64,000 bases of DNA from UBA12545 sp051024685 (lineage in GTDB: Bacteria > Bacillota > DSM-521 > Neomoorellales > Neomoorellaceae), in NCBI GenBank assembly GCA_051024685.1, contig JAZHPA010000007.1:1-64000 (forward strand), written 5' to 3'. Numbering within the stretch: position 1 is the first letter of the stretch; every line of letters begins with the position of its first letter. The notes under the pieces are model-generated. The model was not told the origin of the DNA, did not search any database, and was given only the letters and a program-made list of their open reading frames with translations. Of this stretch, positions 60,151 to 64,000 are shown one piece after another. A program made the position numbers and the translations under genes.

Positions 60151-61099
60151 GAGCGGATGGGCCATCGTTGTGGAAGGCTTGACCAAACGTTTCGGCAGTT
60201 TTACAGCCGTAAACAATGTCTCCTTTAAGGTGCGACGGGGGGAAATCTTCGGGTTTCTTGGCCCCAACGGCTCGGGAAAATCCACTACTATCCGCATGCT
60301 GTGTGGTCTTCTGGTCCCTACCAGCGGCCGGGCTACCGTCTTGGGACATGATATTGTGCGAGAATCCGAAGTTATTCGCCGCAAGATAGGGTATATGTCG
60401 CAAAAGTTTAGCCTCTACGAAGACCTTACGGTAGGAGAAAACCTGGAATTTTACGCCGGAGTTTATCAACTGTCGCCTGAGCGTTTTAGGCCGCGTAAAA
60501 AGGAGATTTTGAATCTTATCGGTTTGTCCGATAAAGAACGCATCCTTACCGGGAATCTTTCGATCGGCTGGAAACAGAAACTGGCCTTGGGATGTGCCTT
60601 GCTCCACGAACCGGAGCTTGTACTTTTGGATGAACCTACTAGCGGAGTTGATCCTGTGGCCCGCCGGAATTTTTGGGACCTTATCTACGATCTTTCCCAC
60701 GCCGGTGTTACCGTCCTGGTCACCACCCATTACATGGACGAAGCTGAGCATTGCCATACTATCGGCTTTATTTATAACGGAAAACTTGTAGCCTTTGGAA
60801 CTCCTGATCAACTTAAGATGACCAAAATGCAGGGTCGAATCTTGGAAATAAAATGTTCGCCCCTTATGCCTGCTTTGGAGGCCTTAGCCGATGTTCCTGG
60901 AGTGAAAGAGGCGGCCATGTATGGGGCCGGCCTTCATGCCGTAGTGGGAGATGTGATTCGGGATACCCCTTATGTTCGCCAGGCCTTAGAAAGGGCGGGA
61001 GTGGAGGTGAGATCTATCCTCCCGGTGGAACCGGGTTTAGAAGATGTTTTTGTGTCTTTAGTAGAAGGTAGTTCTCACCCGGAGGGGGGTTCGGTTTAA
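60140..61099 (+). CDS. ABC exporter ATP-binding protein (YbhF C-half-like)
   Basis: 319 residues from ATG 60140 behind GGGGAAAGG, overlapping the previous gene by 11 bp. Walker A GPNGSGKSTT, Walker B LVLLDEPTSGVDPVARRNF and switch region TTHYMDEAEHC are intact. The signature reads LSIGWKQKLALG instead of LSGGxxQ. In the paired NBD the signature is good but the switch His is altered, so the two ATPase sites are asymmetric. Confidence 0.92.
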   Translation: MMLESGWAIVVEGLTKRFGSFTAVNNVSFKVRRGEIFGFLGPNGSGKSTTIRMLCGLLVPTSGRATVLGHDIVRESEVIRRKIGYMSQKFSLYEDLTVGENLEFYAGVYQLSPERFRPRKKEILNLIGLSDKERILTGNLSIGWKQKLALGCALLHEPELVLLDEPTSGVDPVARRNFWDLIYDLSHAGVTVLVTTHYMDEAEHCHTIGFIYNGKLVAFGTPDQLKMTKMQGRILEIKCSPLMPALEALADVPGVKEAAMYGAGLHAVVGDVIRDTPYVRQALERAGVEVRSILPVEPGLEDVFVSLVEGSSHPEGGSV

Positions 61100-61224
61100 G
61101 GCACCGACAAAAAGAAGGATGCGCCAGAATGATGGCATGATGGTCGAGGCCGGATATGGATGGGAGATAAGCCGGATAGAAAGGGTACGGATGTCAGTTT
61201 CGTGGAGAGGGGAGTCGGTGAAGG

Positions 61225-62364
61225 GTGAACTTCAAACGTATCTGGGCCATTGTAAGAAAGGAATTTATTCACATAAGAAGGGACCCCCGAACTATTGCCT
61301 TAATCCTGCTTATGCCGGTAATGCAGATGTTCATTTTTGGTTATGCCGTCTCTACTAATGTAGAGCATATAAAGGCGGTAGTTTGGGACCAGGCCCGAGA
61401 TCAGAGAAGCCGTGAATTGGTCCAGGCCTTGGTACAATCCCATTATTTTGATGTTGTGGCCTATGTGGAGAACCATGATGCTATACGGGAGTGGGTGGAT
61501 AGAGGTAAGGCCCGGGTGGGTTTTGTTATTCCGGCGGATTTTTCCCGCCGGATGGACCGAGGAGAGGCGGCTCCGGTGCAGGTGCTGGTGGACGGTTCGG
61601 ATCCTATGACGGCCAGCACTGTGTTATCTGCGGCCGGGGCCATTGCCCAGGCCAAGTCCTCCGAATGGATGGGTGACGCTTTGCGCCGGCGAGGTGTAGA
61701 AAGCAACAGGGCCTCCCTGGCCAAGATAGATTTGCGGCCCTGGGTATGGTATAACCCGGAGATGAAAAGTGTTAACTTCAATATTCCCGGGCTTATCGGT
61801 GTGATACTTCAGAATATCACCATGATGCTTACGGCTTTTGCCATAGTAAGGGAGCGGGAAAATGGCACTTTAGAGCAGCTTATAGTAACGCCAATCAAGC
61901 CCGTAGAGCTTATGTGGGGGAAGGTTATCCCCTATATCGTCATCGGTTTTGCCGACCTACTCTTGGCCATGGCTGTAGGCACCTGGTTGTTCGGTGTACC
62001 TGTACATGGGAGCCTCCTTCTTCTTCTGGCCCTTTCCTTTGTGTTCTTGGTGGGCGCCTTAGGTATCGGCCTTCTCATTTCCACTGTTTCCCGTACCCAG
62101 CTTCAGGCTATGCAGCTTACTATGTTCTTGGTTTTGCCTAACATACTGTTGTCCGGCTTTATGTTCCCCCAGGATGCCATGCCAAGGGTAATGCAAAGAA
62201 TAGGCGAAGTCATCCCTCTAACCTATTTTATACAAATCTTGCGGGCCATAATCTTAAAGGGTGTGGGGTTGTCTTATCTCTGGTTCCAGGTAATTTATCT
62301 TCTGGTATTTGGGGTGGTCATCATTATAATAAGTGCCCTGAAATTCCGCAAAAACCTGGAATAA
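61225..62364 (+). CDS. ABC-2 type exporter permease (YbhS/YbhR-like)
   Basis: 379 residues, GTG start behind GTGAAGG. Standard ABC-2 layout: TM1 (TIALILLMPVMQMFIFGYAV), a large extracytoplasmic domain (about 45-185), then five C-terminal helices with the family phrase RERENGTLEQLIVTPIKPVE and MFPQDAMPRVMQRIGEVIPL. YbhFSR systems in E. coli carry two different permeases; only one is found here, so a homodimer is likely. The export substrate is unknown. It ends the operon. Confidence 0.92.
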   Translation: MNFKRIWAIVRKEFIHIRRDPRTIALILLMPVMQMFIFGYAVSTNVEHIKAVVWDQARDQRSRELVQALVQSHYFDVVAYVENHDAIREWVDRGKARVGFVIPADFSRRMDRGEAAPVQVLVDGSDPMTASTVLSAAGAIAQAKSSEWMGDALRRRGVESNRASLAKIDLRPWVWYNPEMKSVNFNIPGLIGVILQNITMMLTAFAIVRERENGTLEQLIVTPIKPVELMWGKVIPYIVIGFADLLLAMAVGTWLFGVPVHGSLLLLLALSFVFLVGALGIGLLISTVSRTQLQAMQLTMFLVLPNILLSGFMFPQDAMPRVMQRIGEVIPLTYFIQILRAIILKGVGLSYLWFQVIYLLVFGVVIIIISALKFRKNLE

Positions 62365-62718
62365 GCTACAACTATTTATTTTTGCGGAAGGCGGCTACCG
62401 AGGCCTGCGAGAGCAAGCAATGCCTTAAGGTAGGAAAAGATAGCTGCTGCCATTTTAGGTGGATTGAGAAGTGCTCATTGAACCCGGGACCGGGCAGAGT
62501 TATGCTGCCCGGCCTTATTAATTTAGTGATGTATTTTCTGAGGAAACTTTTACCTTATTTTCAGGAAACCCGTGACAAAGAAGCATATAATTATTCCCGG
62601 AGCATCAGGTTACAGCCGCCACAGCCGGGGCAGGCAGGATATATTGCGAAGCGAAGCGGAGGGATGAAGAAGGTTGGGGCTGCTTCATAGCTAAAGGTTA
62701 GCTCATGCCGGCATTTGC
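62365..62718. other. Intergenic region with a terminator-like hairpin
   Basis: CCGGGCAG (62490-62497) and CTGCCCGG (62505-62512) form a perfect 8-bp hairpin followed by CCTTATTAATTT, a weak terminator for the exporter operon. Otherwise no gene, RNA or promoter could be identified. Confidence 0.5.
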
Positions 62719-63099
62719 TTGACCCGGCTGCTGGCGGCAGGAAATGAGGCACCTCTGCGGCATTCCGTGGGCCATAAGGCTGAGGCAAGATACCGGGTGG
62801 GGCTGGAAAGCTATATAAACGTCGTACAAAAGCGTTATGACCTTGTTTCTGCCCGGGCGGAGTTGGCGCAGGCCCAGGAGTCGCTGGAAGAGGCCTATAG
62901 GGGGCTGAACCAGCTCTTAAGGCTTTCCCTGGATGCCAGGCCGGTGCTGGCTGGTGAGCCGGAGTTTGTGCCCCTAGAAGTCGCGGATGTGCAGGCTGAG
63001 ATCACTAGGATAGTGGAAGCTAGCCCGGACGTGTGGCAGCTCAATGAAAAGATAAAGCTGCAGAAGAACACCTACGGCAGGAAACAAGTTGCAACCTGA
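62719..63099 (+). pseudogene. Internal fragment of a TolC-like gene
   Basis: The 126-codon frame matches residues of about 150-265 of the intact TolC-like protein at 19216. Compare YRVGLESYINVVQKRYDL with FEYGMESRINLINKRSSL, then EPEFVPLEVADVQAEITRIV with VDFVPLEVQDVDREIEAVI, and KIKLQKNTYG with TVKLQRNTYG. There is no signal peptide, no ribosome site at the first codon, and identity stops abruptly after NTYG, followed by a short unrelated tail. So it lacks both ends and cannot form a duct. Confidence 0.8.
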
Positions 63100-63156
63100 T
63101 TTTTCCGAGGCTACGTCGTTGGGAGACCGGTACATCGGAGTCAAGGAGGGGGAGAA

Positions 63157-64000
63157 GTGCAGGAGGAAAGAGAAACCCTGGCGGTGAGACTGGGTAGGAA
63201 GATCAGGCGGTTCAAGTGGCCCCTAATCCTCTTGGTGCTCCTGGTTGGCATGGGGGGATACTTTGGCTACCGCCACTTAAAAGGTAGCGCCAAGCCGGCC
63301 TACCTCAGCGTGCCCGTCGGCAAGGTTACCATCCAGAACGTTGTGCAGGCCACCGGTACTTTGGAACCGGTACGCACGGCCAGTCTAAATTTCAAGAGCG
63401 CCGGTCTGATCAAAGCCGTATACGTTAAGGTCGGTGACCGGGTGAAGAAAGGCCAGCTTCTGGCCGAACAGGATACTCAGGAGCTGGAAGGAGAACTGCG
63501 GAAGGCAGAGAGCAGCCTCAAGAAGTCCGAGGTAGAGCTTAAGAACCTGCTTTCCGGGCCCAAGGAGGAGGAAATCGCGCAGAAGCAGTCGGAAGTAGAG
63601 GTCAACCGCCTGGAGTACGAGGCAGCCCAGAAGGACCTGGAAAGGCAGAAAAAGCTTTACGAAGCCGGTGCTGCTTCTGCTGCCGATGTTGAGTCTGCGG
63701 AGAAGGCGGTAGTGAACGCCAAGGCCAAGCTGCAGCAGTCCGAGCTGGCCCTCAAGCTCCTCCAGGAGGGTAGCTCGCAGGAAGAGATCGCTGCGGCGCA
63801 GGCTGCGGTGGAGGCTACCCGCATTGACGTAGAGATGGCGCAGCTAAACCTCGAGGGGGCCAAGATTACAGCGCCTTTCGACGGCATCGTTACGGAAGTG
63901 AACGGCGAGGTGGGCCAAAGGGCTGGGGGTACGGGCAACGGCGGTGAAACGGGAGGGGTCATCACCCTGGTGAGTGAGGAACTCCAGCTCAAGGCTCTGG
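63157..64000 (+). CDS. Membrane fusion protein (HlyD/MacA-like), cut by the window end
   Basis: 281 residues visible from GTG 63157, behind AAGGAGGGGGAGAA. A cytoplasmic basic stretch and one membrane helix (about 19-38: WPLILLVLLVGMGGYFGY) are followed by the first lipoyl half (ASLNFKSAGLIKAVYVKVGD). Next come a coiled coil (about 105-240, with RQKKLYEAGAASAADVESAE) and the second lipoyl half (ITAPFDGIVTEVNGEVGQ). The sequence runs open to the last base. It resembles MacA-type adaptors, and an ABC (MacB-like) transporter would be expected downstream, outside the window. Confidence 0.9.
   Translation, partial: MQEERETLAVRLGRKIRRFKWPLILLVLLVGMGGYFGYRHLKGSAKPAYLSVPVGKVTIQNVVQATGTLEPVRTASLNFKSAGLIKAVYVKVGDRVKKGQLLAEQDTQELEGELRKAESSLKKSEVELKNLLSGPKEEEIAQKQSEVEVNRLEYEAAQKDLERQKKLYEAGAASAADVESAEKAVVNAKAKLQQSELALKLLQEGSSQEEIAAAQAAVEATRIDVEMAQLNLEGAKITAPFDGIVTEVNGEVGQRAGGTGNGGETGGVITLVSEELQLKAL

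Overview
The window looks like chromosomal DNA from a GC-rich anaerobic Firmicute of the Moorella/Thermoanaerobacterales kind. This is inferred from strong AGGAGG-type ribosome binding sites, frequent GTG and TTG starts, S-layer and copper-amine-oxidase-like wall proteins, a DUF4349 anti-sigma factor, LCP and WecG/TagA wall genes, and anaerobic purine genes of the ygeW/ygeY group. No rRNA, tRNA, CRISPR array or complete insertion sequence was seen.

Layout. 0.3-5.4 kb: an RND efflux operon (adaptor, pump, TetR) behind a near-consensus promoter with a 16-bp TetR-type palindrome. 5.4-12.5 kb: a dispersed repeat, a 57-residue reverse-strand gene, then cell-surface genes (stalk protein, LCP ligase, WecG/TagA, and a 1201-residue SLH-anchored subtilase). 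12.5-14.2 kb: two nucleotidyltransferase modules of toxin-antitoxin type (MNT-HEPN; small partner plus AbiEii-like). 14.3-19.1 kb: an ECF sigma/anti-sigma pair facing a large S-layer-like protein. Both units have the same GGAACTT-N16-GTCTAA promoter, so they look like one regulon. 19.2-20.4 kb: a TolC-like protein.

21.2-55.5 kb is the centrepiece: a 34-kb heterocycle (probably purine or pyrimidine) catabolic island, nearly all on the plus strand. It holds two nucleoside/base ABC transporters of the BMP-NupABC type with three lipoprotein binding proteins. It also has an RpiR and a GntR regulator, four cyclic amidohydrolases, a YgeW carbamoyltransferase and a YgeY M20 hydrolase. Redox genes are a PreA-like flavin/iron-sulfur dehydrogenase, two flavodoxin-like reductases, and three xanthine-dehydrogenase-type molybdenum subunits with one FAD and two [2Fe-2S] modules. 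The island also carries a UbiD-type decarboxylase. Import, hydroxylation, hydrolytic ring opening, decarboxylation and carbamoyl salvage could form one pathway. The UbiD gene together with several amidohydrolases fits the classical clostridial xanthine-to-aminoimidazole route, whose decarboxylase gene I do not know to be assigned. This is a hypothesis.

55.6-56.5 kb holds decayed HEPN/MNT genes. 56.8-64 kb has an amidohydrolase, a YbhGFSR-like ABC exporter operon, a TolC fragment and a second membrane fusion protein cut by the window end. Four copies of a roughly 210-bp repeat with inverted ends are scattered between operons.
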